Assembly (NCBI GenBank): GCA_015493765.1 | Contig: WGCQ01000248.1 | Coordinates: 1 to 42,505, forward strand | Length of the DNA: 42,505 nucleotides | Source of the DNA: Deltaproteobacteria bacterium | Lineage (GTDB): Bacteria; Myxococcota_A; UBA9042; DTJE01; S145-11 | Direction of reading: 5' to 3' | Shown here: positions 24,083 to 33,053 of the stretch, in pieces | Layout: each line of letters starts with the position of its first letter | Numbering within the stretch: the stretch's first letter is position 1 | Position numbers and translations under genes: made by a program | Notes under the pieces: model-generated | What the model saw: the letters and a program-made list of their open reading frames with translations, nothing else | Told to the model about the DNA's origin: nothing | Databases searched by the model: none

Positions 24083-24694
24083 TCATGCAAGGCGCAGAAA
24101 CAGCAACAAAAGCCCCAGCAGGCCTATGGAACCCACAACCGTCAGCCCGAGGCGTGTCCACCTGACAGTGCCGTCCCTGGTGACGCTGTAAAAAAATCCC
24201 CACCCACTGAAAAACAACCATGACAAAAATGTCAGTACTGCGAGCAGCGAGAACCATGGATTTGGCTGGATATGATTACGCAACTGGGCCAGGTAGTGCT
24301 GTCGGGCCTGGGCATCCCCTTTCGACATAAGCGTTGCAATGTGCTGTTCGCACAGGGAAAGTATGCGCTTGTGAGGGGTGTAGAGGCTGCGGGATACCAG
24401 GATCGACGCCCGGATTTCACGAAACAGGGCCAGGGCCGAGGTCCTTTTCCCTTGGTGCAACAGGGTGTTGGCCGTCCGGTACAGCGCATCGATTGCACGT
24501 CCGTCAGCGCCGAACAGGGGAAAATACCAACGTGCCGCCCGAGTCAGGTGCATCACGGCCTGTGCCTGCCTGTGTTGCCTTTGCAGGCGCATACCCACGT
24601 GGTACTCGTGCCAGCCCTCGTAGAGGGTACGGGCCGAGGCAAAGGCCAAAAACAGGCCGAACAGGACGACCGCAAATGTAAGCCAGCGTCTCAC
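24083..24694 (-). CDS. Membrane protein with TPR-like soluble region, unknown function
   Basis: 203 aa. One N-terminal membrane segment (residues 5-21), a helical region resembling TPR repeats (ALYRTANTLLHQGKRTSALALF), then two C-terminal membrane segments (NPWFSLLAVLTFLSWLFFSGWGFFY and LGLTVVGSIGLLGLLLLFL). No family recognised. The GTG start overlaps the permease stop as GTGA, so it is the last gene of the six-gene operon and is probably an accessory of the ABC transporter. Confidence 0.7.
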   Translation of the reverse strand: MRRWLTFAVVLFGLFLAFASARTLYEGWHEYHVGMRLQRQHRQAQAVMHLTRAARWYFPLFGADGRAIDALYRTANTLLHQGKRTSALALFREIRASILVSRSLYTPHKRILSLCEQHIATLMSKGDAQARQHYLAQLRNHIQPNPWFSLLAVLTFLSWLFFSGWGFFYSVTRDGTVRWTRLGLTVVGSIGLLGLLLLFLRLA

Positions 24695-25479
24695 AGGAAC
24701 TGCCTGCGTTCAAACAGGATCATACCCAGGGCCACGAACAGCACGCACCATGCAAGCGCGTAACCCGTTGCTGACAACACGTACTGCGCAGGTATGTTAA
24801 TGCCCAGCAGCAACTGCCGGCTGACGTGAAACACGGAAAAGTCGGGAAACGCAGCCAGGGTGGCCTTGGCAATAAGTTTTGTTGCCGGGTAGTGCTGAAA
24901 AAATCCCTTTGGTGACGACAGCAGGTCACTGAGGATGTACTGAATCCGGCCGATGACCAGGATTGACAGGGCAAAGATCCCGGAAATTATCGGTGTGGCG
25001 AAGGTGGAAAAAAACAGGGCCACAGCCAGTACCACCATGACCTCCAGCAGCACGAGGTAGGAGGCCTTTACCAGTTCGATGTTGATAGTCACACCCCTGG
25101 TATGCAGCACGCCAAACCACACGGCAATAAATATCAGGGCCGACATCAGGATCACACTGGCCAGGCCGATGAATTTACCCGCAACGATCTCGGAGCGTCG
25201 CACCGGTTTGGGGACAACCAGGTAAAAGGTCTTGCGGTCCACCTCCTTGTGTATGAGTATCACGCCCAGGACCACGGCAATCAGGTTCGATGCCAGGGAC
25301 AGGGAAAACAGGCCGAAGTCAATCAAAACCCTGATACGCTGGTCCTCGATGGACAACTGGGATATGGCCAGTGAACTAACGATGAACAACACGGCTATGA
25401 TCGCCATGGCAACAAAGGCCTTGTTACGGGAGGCCTCAATAAACGTATTGACCACCACGGCCCATATTCGTCTAATCAT
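24691..25479 (-). CDS. ABC-2 type transporter permease
   Basis: 262-aa membrane protein with about six helices and the N-terminal layout of ABC-2 permeases (RRIWAVVVNTFIEASRNKAF, then AMAIIAVLFIVSSLAIS). A cytoplasmic segment VDRKTFYLVVPKPVRRSEIVAGKFIG matches the family. It overlaps the ATPase gene upstream by 8 bases and pairs with it as an exporter. Substrate unknown; neighbours that make a modified sugar suggest a glycoconjugate. Confidence 0.88.
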   Translation of the reverse strand: MIRRIWAVVVNTFIEASRNKAFVAMAIIAVLFIVSSLAISQLSIEDQRIRVLIDFGLFSLSLASNLIAVVLGVILIHKEVDRKTFYLVVPKPVRRSEIVAGKFIGLASVILMSALIFIAVWFGVLHTRGVTINIELVKASYLVLLEVMVVLAVALFFSTFATPIISGIFALSILVIGRIQYILSDLLSSPKGFFQHYPATKLIAKATLAAFPDFSVFHVSRQLLLGINIPAQYVLSATGYALAWCVLFVALGMILFERRQFL

Positions 25480-26413
25480 CCCTGGAATCCTCCTGAAACG
25501 CCTTGGAAACGATCAGGTCCTCAAGCGACATCCGTGCCTCGGTCACGGATTTGATGTGAAATCCCCGTTGCATGAGCGTCTGTATGGTGCTGTCCACCTC
25601 GTCCGGGCTGCATTGCAGTCGCAGGAATCCCGGTTTTCCCTCCATGCTAACGGCCTTGCCAGGCAGCGCTTCCACGTCACCCGGTCCCTGGGCCACTATC
25701 TCGGACATCACCCGGCCCGGATGCAAAAGGCTATCCAGTGGACCGGCCGCCACGTTGCGTCCCCGGTTCAGCACCACCACCTCGTCGCAGATCATCTCGA
25801 TGTCCGACAGGATATGCGAGGAAAAGAATACGGTACGGCCCTTTTGTTTCAGCGAGGCGATGATGTCCCTTACCTCCTTGCGGCCAATGGGGTCCAGTCC
25901 TGACATGGGCTCGTCCAGGATCACCAGTTCCGGGTCGCCGATCAATGCCTGTGCAATGCCAATGCGTTGCAGCATGCCCTTGGAAAATTTACGCAATTTT
26001 CGTTTGGCGGCATAGGTCATACCAACCAGTTCCAGCATTTCGTCCACCCGCTTGCGCCTGGTCCTGCCGCCCAGCCCGTAAAATCGGGCCATGATATCCA
26101 GAAACTCGCGGGCACTCAGGTAATCGTAAAAATTGGGCATTTCCGGCAAAAATCCGGTCTTTAGCCGTACGTGCAGGTCGGACGGGCTGCCCCCCAGCAC
26201 GCTTACCTTGCCTGATGAGGGCCGGATCAGGTTGGTCAGGACCTTGATCGTCGTGGTCTTGCCCGCACCGTTCGGCCCCAGAAAACCGAATATCTGGCCG
26301 CGGCTCACCCGGAAAGACACGTCCTGCACGGCACGCACCTTCCGCAGCGCCAGCGGCGTCAAAAAGGTCTTGCTGAGGTGCTGTACATCAATCACTGCCG
26401 CGGCCGAACTCAT
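25472..26413 (-). CDS. ABC transporter ATP-binding protein
   Basis: 313-aa ATPase of the CcmA/ABC-2 type. Walker A GPNGAGKTT, signature-region FSKGMLQRIGIAQAL, Walker B LVILDEPMSGLD, and the switch His in SSHILSD. The C-terminal extension (about 80 residues) is usual for ABC-2 ATPases. ATG at 26413 with AGGAGG 6 bases upstream; it lies inside the end of the aminotransferase gene (26-base overlap). Confidence 0.94.
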   Translation of the reverse strand: MSSAAAVIDVQHLSKTFLTPLALRKVRAVQDVSFRVSRGQIFGFLGPNGAGKTTTIKVLTNLIRPSSGKVSVLGGSPSDLHVRLKTGFLPEMPNFYDYLSAREFLDIMARFYGLGGRTRRKRVDEMLELVGMTYAAKRKLRKFSKGMLQRIGIAQALIGDPELVILDEPMSGLDPIGRKEVRDIIASLKQKGRTVFFSSHILSDIEMICDEVVVLNRGRNVAAGPLDSLLHPGRVMSEIVAQGPGDVEALPGKAVSMEGKPGFLRLQCSPDEVDSTIQTLMQRGFHIKSVTEARMSLEDLIVSKAFQEDSRDD

Positions 26414-27506
26414 CGACAACCTCCTGCAAAGTACTCACCACGCGCCGTACCTGGTCGGTGCTCATGGACGCCCACAAAGGCAGGGCCACCAGGTGACTGG
26501 CCAGGTCCCGGGCCCTGGGGCAATCGAAATGCATGCCCAGTTTATCCCATAAACCTGTAAAAAACGGTTGTTCCGTAAGGTCGTGGGCAGCGGCCGAAAC
26601 CTCGATCCCCCTGTCGGCCATACGCCCTACCAGTTCTGGCCCCGGGACCGGGGTTTTCACCGCCATGGTCTGAAAGGCCTGGCCATGGTCCGACAAACCT
26701 GCCGGAACCGTCACCGCATCCACGTGCTCCAGTAATCCGAGGTATTCTTTTACCACCTTCCGACGTGCCTCCCTGAAATGTGACAGGCCGGACAACTGCG
26801 ACCTGGCAACAGCGGCCAGTATATCATTAAACCTGAAATTGAAGCCAAAGCCATCGAAAACCGGACCGAATCCCTTGTGCTGCAAGCCAAAATTACGGAC
26901 CCCGCGCGCCTTTTCGGCCAGAACCGGGTCCCGCGTTACCAAAAGGCCGCCTTCGCCGGATGTAATCACCTTCCTGGGATGCAGGGAAAACGTGGCCATA
27001 TCGGCAAAACGCCCGACACCGGGTATGCCCATGCCACAGGCCGCATCCTCGATGATTGTAATCTTGCGGTGCCCCAGCACCTCACGCAGTCTGCTTACAG
27101 GCGCCCTGGCCCCAAGGCCGTCCACGATGACCACCGCCTTTGTCGTGCTGGTCAGCGAGGCCCAGGCCTGGTCCAGGTCCAGGCTCAAGGTATCCGGGTC
27201 CGCATCCACGGGCACCGGGATGCCACCGGCCAGGACTACGGCATAGGCGGGTGCAGGGTGGCTGAACGCAGGGACCAGTACCTCGTCACCCCGGCCTACG
27301 CCCGCACTGCGCAATGCCACATACAACGCCGCACTACCGCTGGACACGGCTACGGCCATGCTGCCTTCACCCAGCATCCGTGCCGCCTCGGCCTCGAACC
27401 TGGCCGACTCAGGCCCCTGGGCCACGAACCCGGACGCCAGCACCCTTTGTAGATTTGCCAAGGCCTGGTCCGTAAACACGGGTCTGGTCAAGGGGATCCT
27501 ATCCAT
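26388..27506 (-). CDS. DegT/DnrJ/EryC1 family PLP-dependent sugar aminotransferase
   Basis: 372-aa PLP enzyme. SSGSAALYVAL binds phosphate, EDAACGMG holds the Asp that contacts the pyridine N, and FSLHPRKVITSGEGG carries the Schiff-base Lys. These enzymes add an amino group to keto-sugars on nucleotide carriers. The overlap of 8 bases with the epimerase upstream suggests that both act on the same nucleotide sugar. The ATG at 27506 has an AGGTG site. Confidence 0.92.
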   Translation of the reverse strand: MDRIPLTRPVFTDQALANLQRVLASGFVAQGPESARFEAEAARMLGEGSMAVAVSSGSAALYVALRSAGVGRGDEVLVPAFSHPAPAYAVVLAGGIPVPVDADPDTLSLDLDQAWASLTSTTKAVVIVDGLGARAPVSRLREVLGHRKITIIEDAACGMGIPGVGRFADMATFSLHPRKVITSGEGGLLVTRDPVLAEKARGVRNFGLQHKGFGPVFDGFGFNFRFNDILAAVARSQLSGLSHFREARRKVVKEYLGLLEHVDAVTVPAGLSDHGQAFQTMAVKTPVPGPELVGRMADRGIEVSAAAHDLTEQPFFTGLWDKLGMHFDCPRARDLASHLVALPLWASMSTDQVRRVVSTLQEVVDEFGRGSD

Positions 27507-28461
27507 TGTGCACCTGACTGCGATACCAGTGAATCGTCCTCAGCAATCCCTCCTCCAGGTCCACCATGGGTTCAAATGTCAGCAGTGCCCTGGCCTTGTC
27601 GATATTGGGTATGCGCAGGTCCACGTCCGCAAAATCCCATTTCACGAATTTGATCCTTGATGCGGAACTGGACAACCTGGTTACCTCCCTGGCCAGGTTG
27701 TATATGGTCAATGTGCTGCGCGGATTACCTATGTTGAATGCCTCGCCCACGGCCTGTTCCTTTTCCATGGCCAGCAGCACGCCGTTTACGATATCGTCGA
27801 TATAGCACCACGAGCGGATCTGGCTGCCGTCGTTGTGTACCAACAGGTCTTCGCCTTTCAACGCGCGCACGATAAAATGGTGTATGGCACCCTCGCCTAC
27901 CTGGTGAGGCCCGTATATGTTGAACGGGCGGATACTGACCGCCGGCAGGCCGTATTGCTTGTAAAAACTCAAAGCCAGGTGTTCTGTTGCCAGTTTACTG
28001 ACCGCATAGGTCCACCTGGCCTCACCCACGGCACCCAGGCTGGACACGTCGCCCTCGGTCACGTTGTAGGCGTAACGCCCGAACACCTCGCTGGTGGAAA
28101 AATCCACGAAACGTTGCAGGTTCTTTTGTTCCGACGCTGCCTGCAGGCAGTTAATCGTGCCCTGCAACGCGACCATCATTGTCTTTACGGGCATGTGCAT
28201 CACCGTGTCCACACCCGCAATGGCTGCCATGTGCACCACGATGTCAGCCCCATCCACAGCGCGTCGCACAGTGTCCATGTCCAGGACATCCCCCCGGATT
28301 AACTTCAGGTTTGGGTGCTTTATCAAATCCGTGTTGCTGAGTGCGTCCCGGTGCAGGTTATCCAGTATCACCACCTCGTTATCGTCAACCAGACGCCTGG
28401 CCAGGGACGAACCGATGAACCCCGCCCCACCCGTGATTGTGACCTTCTTGCCCCGTATCAT
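27499..28461 (-). CDS. NAD-dependent epimerase/dehydratase (extended SDR)
   Basis: 320-aa protein with GGAGFIGSS near residue 11, FSTSEVFGR, and YAVSK (catalytic Tyr-x3-Lys), followed by RPFNIYGPHQVG. It resembles UDP-glucose-4-epimerase and dTDP-glucose dehydratase-type enzymes, but the substrate cannot be told. ATG 28461 overlaps the upstream stop as TGATG. Confidence 0.92.
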   Translation of the reverse strand: MIRGKKVTITGGAGFIGSSLARRLVDDNEVVILDNLHRDALSNTDLIKHPNLKLIRGDVLDMDTVRRAVDGADIVVHMAAIAGVDTVMHMPVKTMMVALQGTINCLQAASEQKNLQRFVDFSTSEVFGRYAYNVTEGDVSSLGAVGEARWTYAVSKLATEHLALSFYKQYGLPAVSIRPFNIYGPHQVGEGAIHHFIVRALKGEDLLVHNDGSQIRSWCYIDDIVNGVLLAMEKEQAVGEAFNIGNPRSTLTIYNLAREVTRLSSSASRIKFVKWDFADVDLRIPNIDKARALLTFEPMVDLEEGLLRTIHWYRSQVHNG

Positions 28462-29390
28462 CAACGTCCCCCTTTCGTATTGATGTATTTCAGCAGTCCA
28501 ATGGGCGGGCGCAGTTTGTCGTTCAATATGGCAAACAAGTTGACGTCCACAAACGGCATCACCTGTTTCCAGTGGTTCTCAAATCGCTTCAGGTTTACCG
28601 CCATATCCCCTTTCAGCCTCGATATGCGGTATAACAACTGGCGCCTCTGGTACGCGGATGCATCGAAATACTTACTGAGTGCATAATACAAGGCCAGCCT
28701 GTCATCCTTTTTTTCGCTGTACAACTGGGCCACAAAATTCGGGTCTATGTGTGACCCGGGCAGTGATGCCGCCTTGGTGAAGTACTCCCTGGCACGTATC
28801 CGCATCAATTCACGGTCCACCGGGTCCCGGGCGTGGTACTCGAAATACAGGTTAAAACCCAGTTCCTTGTACAGCCTGGGGTCGTTTGGGAAGTACTTCA
28901 GCCCCTCTTTCAGGAAACGGTTTGCCTTTAATATGACGCGATTGTCCAGGTTCTGGCCGTATTTCAACACCTGGGCAGCCCAAAGGTACAGCCTTGCATC
29001 GAAGGGGTCCAGGGCCTGGATAGCATTGAAATAGGCATCCAGCCACGGGAATCGCCGGTCATAGAAAAAATGACTCAGGAAGTAGGAACGGGCACGTATA
29101 AACAGGATGTCCGCAAAAAAGGTATTCCAGCCAAGGGCACCCAGTCGCAACACGGTTTTACCGGGCAGGTAGAGGGTTTCGGCCATCTCCATGTCGCGGC
29201 CGTGCAGTATGGCGTTTACCCTTGGATCGCCGGTTTGTTTTTTCAGGACCTTTTCCAGCAGGGACCTGTCCCTGATCGGCCGGTGGGCAGCATACTTGAG
29301 GGACAGGTATGTGTCCTTGGTATAAAAAAATGCCACTGCTGCAATCGCCAGCATCAACACGGTAAACAATATGTTTCTGACGGTTTTCAT
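28461..29390 (-). CDS. Membrane-anchored TPR-like protein, first gene of the operon
   Basis: 309 aa. N-terminal membrane anchor (ILFTVLMLAIAAVAFFY), then a helical repeat region in which FPWLDAYFNAIQALDPFDARLY, NRFLKEGLKYFPNDPRLYKELG and ALYYALSKYFD look like TPR units. It is outside or periplasmic. Family not recognised. ATG at 29390 with AGGAGG 2-4 bases upstream. It leads the operon of sugar enzymes and ABC-2 transporter, whose last gene encodes a similar membrane plus TPR protein. Confidence 0.75.
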   Translation of the reverse strand: MKTVRNILFTVLMLAIAAVAFFYTKDTYLSLKYAAHRPIRDRSLLEKVLKKQTGDPRVNAILHGRDMEMAETLYLPGKTVLRLGALGWNTFFADILFIRARSYFLSHFFYDRRFPWLDAYFNAIQALDPFDARLYLWAAQVLKYGQNLDNRVILKANRFLKEGLKYFPNDPRLYKELGFNLYFEYHARDPVDRELMRIRAREYFTKAASLPGSHIDPNFVAQLYSEKKDDRLALYYALSKYFDASAYQRRQLLYRISRLKGDMAVNLKRFENHWKQVMPFVDVNLFAILNDKLRPPIGLLKYINTKGGR

Positions 29391-29490
29391 CGCCTCCTGC
29401 GAACGAAAAGCCACGCCTTACTTTACATTGCCCTGGAAAAGGGATCAACCGTGAATTTCACTCGAGGAATCTTCGATACAGGTTATTTTT

Positions 29491-29502
29491 AGAACACGTT
29501 CT
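29491..29502. promoter_or_regulatory. AGAAC-AC-GTTCT inverted repeat at the predicted transcript start
   Basis: A perfect 12-base inverted repeat with a 2-base centre. It overlaps the expected transcription start of the minus-strand operon, a classic repressor position. The spacing does not match known LexA boxes (GAAC-N4-GTTC). Confidence 0.45.
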
Positions 29503-29503
29503 T

Positions 29504-29532
29504 TATCTAACCGTTACAAAATCAAGGGTCAA
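29504..29532 (-). promoter_or_regulatory. Predicted sigma70 promoter of the six-gene operon
   Basis: Minus strand TTGACC (29532-29527), 17 bases, TAGATA (29509-29504). Leader about 108 bases. Confidence 0.6.
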
Positions 29533-29560
29533 AATCAGCAATTCTGACAAAACGCATGTA

Positions 29561-29583
29561 CCTGAAATTACCATCAAATCAAC
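29561..29583 (-). promoter_or_regulatory. Weak variant of the directional element
   Basis: Minus strand GATTTGATGGTAATTTCAGG. It keeps ATTTGA and GGTAATTT but not CAGG or GGG, and lies about 28 bases upstream of the -35. Could be chance. Confidence 0.25.
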
Positions 29584-29589
29584 ACCCTA

Positions 29590-29745
29590 CGGCCGCCTGT
29601 GCTCCACGGCTTTCGTTTTCACCGGGATCACACGGCCACGGTCAACGGCCACGGTCTCGGCCAACAGTCACGGAAAAGGCCGGCAGGATGCCGGCACCAC
29701 ACGGTCACGGCCACGGTCTCGGTCACGAAAAGGCGGGCGAGGACG
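29590..29745. repeat. Inverted copy of the 6/7-mer array and cassettes (copy 3)
   Basis: Reads in the opposite sense to copies 1 and 2: GCTCCACGGCTTTCGTTTTC and ACCGGGATCACACGG are the reverse complement of the cassette at 10039-10070, followed by two short 6/7-mer runs. Between them lies a second cassette, the palindrome GCCGGCA-GGA-TGCCGGC beside GTCACGGAAAAGG, shared with 42280-42315. Together with the promoter region it fills the gap before galT. Confidence 0.7.
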
Positions 29746-29763
29746 GAAAGCCGCAAGGGACTT

Positions 29764-30789
29764 TTAGATTTCTGTTTCCCGCATGAACCTGGCCGCATCC
29801 TCCGGCGGGGTAGGGTTGATATAAAAACCGGTCCCCCATTCAAACCCTGCCTGCTTGGTCAAACGCGGCAGGACCTCGATATGCCAGTGCCAGTCCTGTT
29901 CGATGGTGGTCCAGTAGCCAGGCCGCTTGGACTGCAAATGATAGGAAGGCGCCGTATGGAAAACCAGGTTGTAGGGCGGGTTGTTCAGGGCCTTGCGCAT
30001 CCTCAACAGGACCTCTTTCATGTGACGGGCCAGGTTGTCGAGTTGGGTATCGGGTTCCTGGGCAAAATCATGGCTGTGATACCTGGGGATGATCGTCATT
30101 TCGAATGGGAATCGGGAAGCATACGGGCAGAAAGTCAGAAAATCCTTGTCCGCACTGACCAGCCTGGAGCGCGTCTGTAGTTCCTGTACAATGATGTCAC
30201 AAAAGATGCAGCGTTCCTTCAACGTGTAGTGGGCCCTTGCGCTCTCCAGTTCAATGGCCACTATACGCGGTGTGACCGGAGTGGCAATCAACTGTGAATG
30301 CGGATGGCTCAAACTGGCCCCTGCGGTCAGGCCGTGGTTGCGAAATACCAGGATATACCTGAAACGAGGGTCCTTGCGCAGGTCGTTTATCCGTTCCTTG
30401 TAGGTCTTCAGTATCAGTGCAATGTGGTCCACGGGCAAATCCGATATGTCGAATACGTGCTGCGGACTCTCCACCACGACCTCGTGGGCACCGATCCCGT
30501 TCATCTTGTCGTATATGCCCACACCGGCACGTCCCAGGTCACCCTCTATGCGTAACGCCGGAAATTTATTGGGGATTACCCTGACCTTCCAACCCGGCTC
30601 GTTGGGGCCACCATGGTCACGTACAGCATAGATTTCGGGCGGGGTGTACGCCTCTTTGCCCTCGCAAAATGGACACTTGTCCGATGTGCTGGGTGGATTC
30701 GATACGGAAAAATCCGATGGCCTGCGTGCCCTTTCCGTGGCAATAATCACCCACCTGCGTTGTATAGGGTCATGTCTGAGTTCCGGCAT
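29764..30789 (-). CDS. galT: Galactose-1-phosphate uridylyltransferase
   Basis: 341-aa GalT with Zn ligand pair CPFC near residue 40, the Cys-x2-Cys in ERCIFCDI, and the catalytic HPHSQ loop (GASLSHPHSQLIATP). The usual product is UDP-galactose from galactose-1-phosphate; many bacterial members of this branch sit beside GH57 or glycogen genes and may act on glucose-1-phosphate or ADP-sugars instead. The gene starts 13 bases after the GH57 stop and belongs to the same transcript. No galK or galE is adjacent. Confidence 0.93.
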   Translation of the reverse strand: MPELRHDPIQRRWVIIATERARRPSDFSVSNPPSTSDKCPFCEGKEAYTPPEIYAVRDHGGPNEPGWKVRVIPNKFPALRIEGDLGRAGVGIYDKMNGIGAHEVVVESPQHVFDISDLPVDHIALILKTYKERINDLRKDPRFRYILVFRNHGLTAGASLSHPHSQLIATPVTPRIVAIELESARAHYTLKERCIFCDIIVQELQTRSRLVSADKDFLTFCPYASRFPFEMTIIPRYHSHDFAQEPDTQLDNLARHMKEVLLRMRKALNNPPYNLVFHTAPSYHLQSKRPGYWTTIEQDWHWHIEVLPRLTKQAGFEWGTGFYINPTPPEDAARFMRETEI

Positions 30790-30802
30790 TGTATTCCTCC
30801 TG

Positions 30803-32917
30803 TTATACTGTCCAGTTTTCCAGGTCGAAGTCCTGGGGATTGAAGTCGAATTCCAGGTTAAATGACCAGGGTACCCGTTCGATTTCCAGTCCGTTTTTCA
30901 GCAAAACAAAAAAGCACTCCACCCGGGTCCTGCCCTGTGTAATCGAGGGGCCGCCCACTGCTGTTACGGGCAGTTTCACCTCGAGGCATTCCCTGTAGGC
31001 CGCCTCGGCATCCTTTACCACATCGCCTTCAAAAAGTACCTGTATGCGTCCGTCGGTTTTTTGCAGGGTAAACACCTTTTTGATGGGCGAAACCATGTGC
31101 AACTGCACCACGCTGTCCCCGTTTATCAGCCGTTCATCCCCCTTGCTGCATGGTTGCAGCCTGAAAAAGAAATGCCCCTGGTCAAAACCAAAACTTACGG
31201 TTTTTACCATGGGCTTCAGCCTGTGGATCGCGCCCTGGGCCACGTGGTACACCCCGGCACCTGTCCACTTGTAAAAGGAATCAGGCATACCCGTGATCTC
31301 CGGTGAAATGTAGTCTGTTGGCAGGCTTACAGGGGTCAGCAATTCCCGTTCCTCCACCGGACTGTGCAGGTAGTCCGGTACCGGCAGGCCGAGCGAACTG
31401 TAAACGGCCTGCAGGTTTTCCCTGAATGCCAGGTCAAACTGCGGCTCGTCGGGCGACGAGTGGCCCTCACCGAACCACCAGAACCAGTCCGATGCCTCGG
31501 CCCTCAACAGGTAAACATGGGCCTTTTGCGCGAGTTCGGGATTATCGAGTTTTGACTGTTCGTATGCCTTGTACGCCTCGGACAGGTACTCCCAGGCCCT
31601 GTTCTTGGTGGGATCGCCTATCCAGGTGCTGAAATTGCCGCCTATCCAGGAACCTGTGGCAACCACGTCCAGTTTTTCCCTGGCACCGTATTGCGACATA
31701 TAGTCCTTCAACAAAACCGGTTCGACCCACGCCTCGGTCTCTATGGCACCATAAAGGGCATCCAGGAAATCGTATCCACCCCTGGGATAGAATTCCCATG
31801 CGTTTTCGCCGTCCATGGCGATCAACACCAGTGCATTGTCAGGTGTATTGTCATTTATTTTGTGCAAGGCATCCATGAAGTTTGCCACAGCGTCCTTGAC
31901 AGGCCACCTGGCATACAGAAATCCGATTCGGTCAGACAGGTCCTTGTTACGGAAAAACAAGGCCAGGTTTTCACTGGAGTATGCAAAACACGGGGCACAT
32001 GGCGGCATTTCGCCACCCAGGGAACGCCTCAGCAATTCCTCGTCCGTTGCGATCCACCGGACCCCCATGTCCTTGAACAGCGGAAACAGGTGGTGACTGA
32101 TCGCGCCCTCCGGAGGCCACATGCCCACGGGCTTGCACCCAAACACGGATTCGTGTTTTTCCATGGCCAGCCGGATTTGTTCCTGTACCTCTTCAGGTGC
32201 ACGGATGACAGATGCCGGTAGTTTTACAAACGGGTCCGCCTCAAGCGCCAGGTGATTCGACCACAGCAGGGGTGTAAGCGGATGGTAGAATGGGCTGAAG
32301 GAAAGTTCCACCTGACCCTTTTCGGACAGGCTTTTGTAAAGGGGAAAAGTGCTTTCCATCAACTGCAACCCGGCTTTCAGGACCGCTGACTTGTCCTGCA
32401 TGGTATAACCCTTGAGTTTCTTGATCATGTGCTGGATCACCTCCTGCCTGCGCAGGGTCGGCCCCGTCCATGCCAGCACGAACAGTACCTGGATGTCCAG
32501 GAAATCCGAATCGGAAAACTTCATAGCGGCCTGGGTCGGCCCACCGAATGCCTGGATTGCCTCTTTGTACTGTTCTATGGCCGATATACCCCTGGACATA
32601 CCGGGCGTAAGTCCCAAAAAGCGATCCAGCAGGATTTCCTTGTCCGCCGGGGAAAGGGTTTTGGGTTCTGCATCTATGAGTTCGAAAAACGGGTCGTTCC
32701 AGCGTTGTGCGGTATAATTTTCCACCTGTTCCACCAGGCTGGGCGTGAAATTGAAATTCAGGCGCATGCCAGGGTGACCTTGTAGCAGGGCTGCCATGTC
32801 GTAGTAGTCCTTGAGCCCGTGCAGCCATACCCAGGGCAGGACAGCCTCCTCGAGTCTGCCCCTCTGGTATGGGGGTTGATGCATGTGCCACAAAAATGCG
32901 ATCTTGAGTTGTTTCAT
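30803..32917 (-). CDS. GH57 family glucanase/glucanotransferase-like protein
   Basis: About 704 aa. The GH57 fold starts at IAFLWHMHQPPYQ (the HMHQP signature), WPPEGAIS carries the probable nucleophile Glu, and AMDGENAWEFYP the probable acid/base Asp. The C-terminal about 130 residues are a beta domain (VFTLQKTDGRIQVLF). No signal peptide, so it acts on cytoplasmic alpha-glucan, probably glycogen. The ATG at 32917 is taken; a GTG two codons earlier is possible. First gene of a two-gene unit with galT. Confidence 0.9.
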   Translation of the reverse strand: MKQLKIAFLWHMHQPPYQRGRLEEAVLPWVWLHGLKDYYDMAALLQGHPGMRLNFNFTPSLVEQVENYTAQRWNDPFFELIDAEPKTLSPADKEILLDRFLGLTPGMSRGISAIEQYKEAIQAFGGPTQAAMKFSDSDFLDIQVLFVLAWTGPTLRRQEVIQHMIKKLKGYTMQDKSAVLKAGLQLMESTFPLYKSLSEKGQVELSFSPFYHPLTPLLWSNHLALEADPFVKLPASVIRAPEEVQEQIRLAMEKHESVFGCKPVGMWPPEGAISHHLFPLFKDMGVRWIATDEELLRRSLGGEMPPCAPCFAYSSENLALFFRNKDLSDRIGFLYARWPVKDAVANFMDALHKINDNTPDNALVLIAMDGENAWEFYPRGGYDFLDALYGAIETEAWVEPVLLKDYMSQYGAREKLDVVATGSWIGGNFSTWIGDPTKNRAWEYLSEAYKAYEQSKLDNPELAQKAHVYLLRAEASDWFWWFGEGHSSPDEPQFDLAFRENLQAVYSSLGLPVPDYLHSPVEERELLTPVSLPTDYISPEITGMPDSFYKWTGAGVYHVAQGAIHRLKPMVKTVSFGFDQGHFFFRLQPCSKGDERLINGDSVVQLHMVSPIKKVFTLQKTDGRIQVLFEGDVVKDAEAAYRECLEVKLPVTAVGGPSITQGRTRVECFFVLLKNGLEIERVPWSFNLEFDFNPQDFDLENWTV

Positions 32918-32934
32918 ATCCACACCCCGGTCAC

Positions 32935-32963
32935 ACTATAAATAAGAAGGATGATTTATTCAA
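32935..32963 (-). promoter_or_regulatory. Predicted sigma70 promoter of GH57-galT
   Basis: Minus strand TTGAAT (32963-32958), 17 bases, TATAGT (32940-32935), about 11 bases from start of transcript to the ATG. Confidence 0.6.
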
Positions 32964-32982
32964 GTTCGAATGTAGAGCCCGC

Positions 32983-33001
32983 CTGCCGAATTTGGGAGAT
33001 A
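32983..33001 (+). promoter_or_regulatory. Variant half-site of the directional element
   Basis: CTGCCGAATTTGGGAGATA. It shares AATTTGGGAGATA with the FKBP copy but lacks CAGGTAATT. It lies 10 bases upstream of the TTGTTA -35. Confidence 0.3.
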
Positions 33002-33011
33002 GATTCCGAAC

Positions 33012-33040
33012 TTGTTACAACGAATCCTTTGCGGTACAAT
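33012..33040 (+). promoter_or_regulatory. Predicted sigma70 promoter of the MoxR-VWA operon
   Basis: TTGTTA (33012-33017), 17 bases, TACAAT (33035-33040). Transcript start about 7 bases before the ATG, so a very short leader. Confidence 0.6.
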
Positions 33041-33053
33041 GCGCTGGGAGTGC

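Noticed and set aside
29491-29502. LexA box
   Set aside because: The GAAC...GTTC half-sites are separated by two bases rather than four, so it does not fit the known LexA consensus; kept only as an unassigned operator-like repeat.
29556-29786. Short frames across the third repeat region
   Set aside because: They translate the CCGTGG-type repeats (His-Gly-Arg rich), not a protein.
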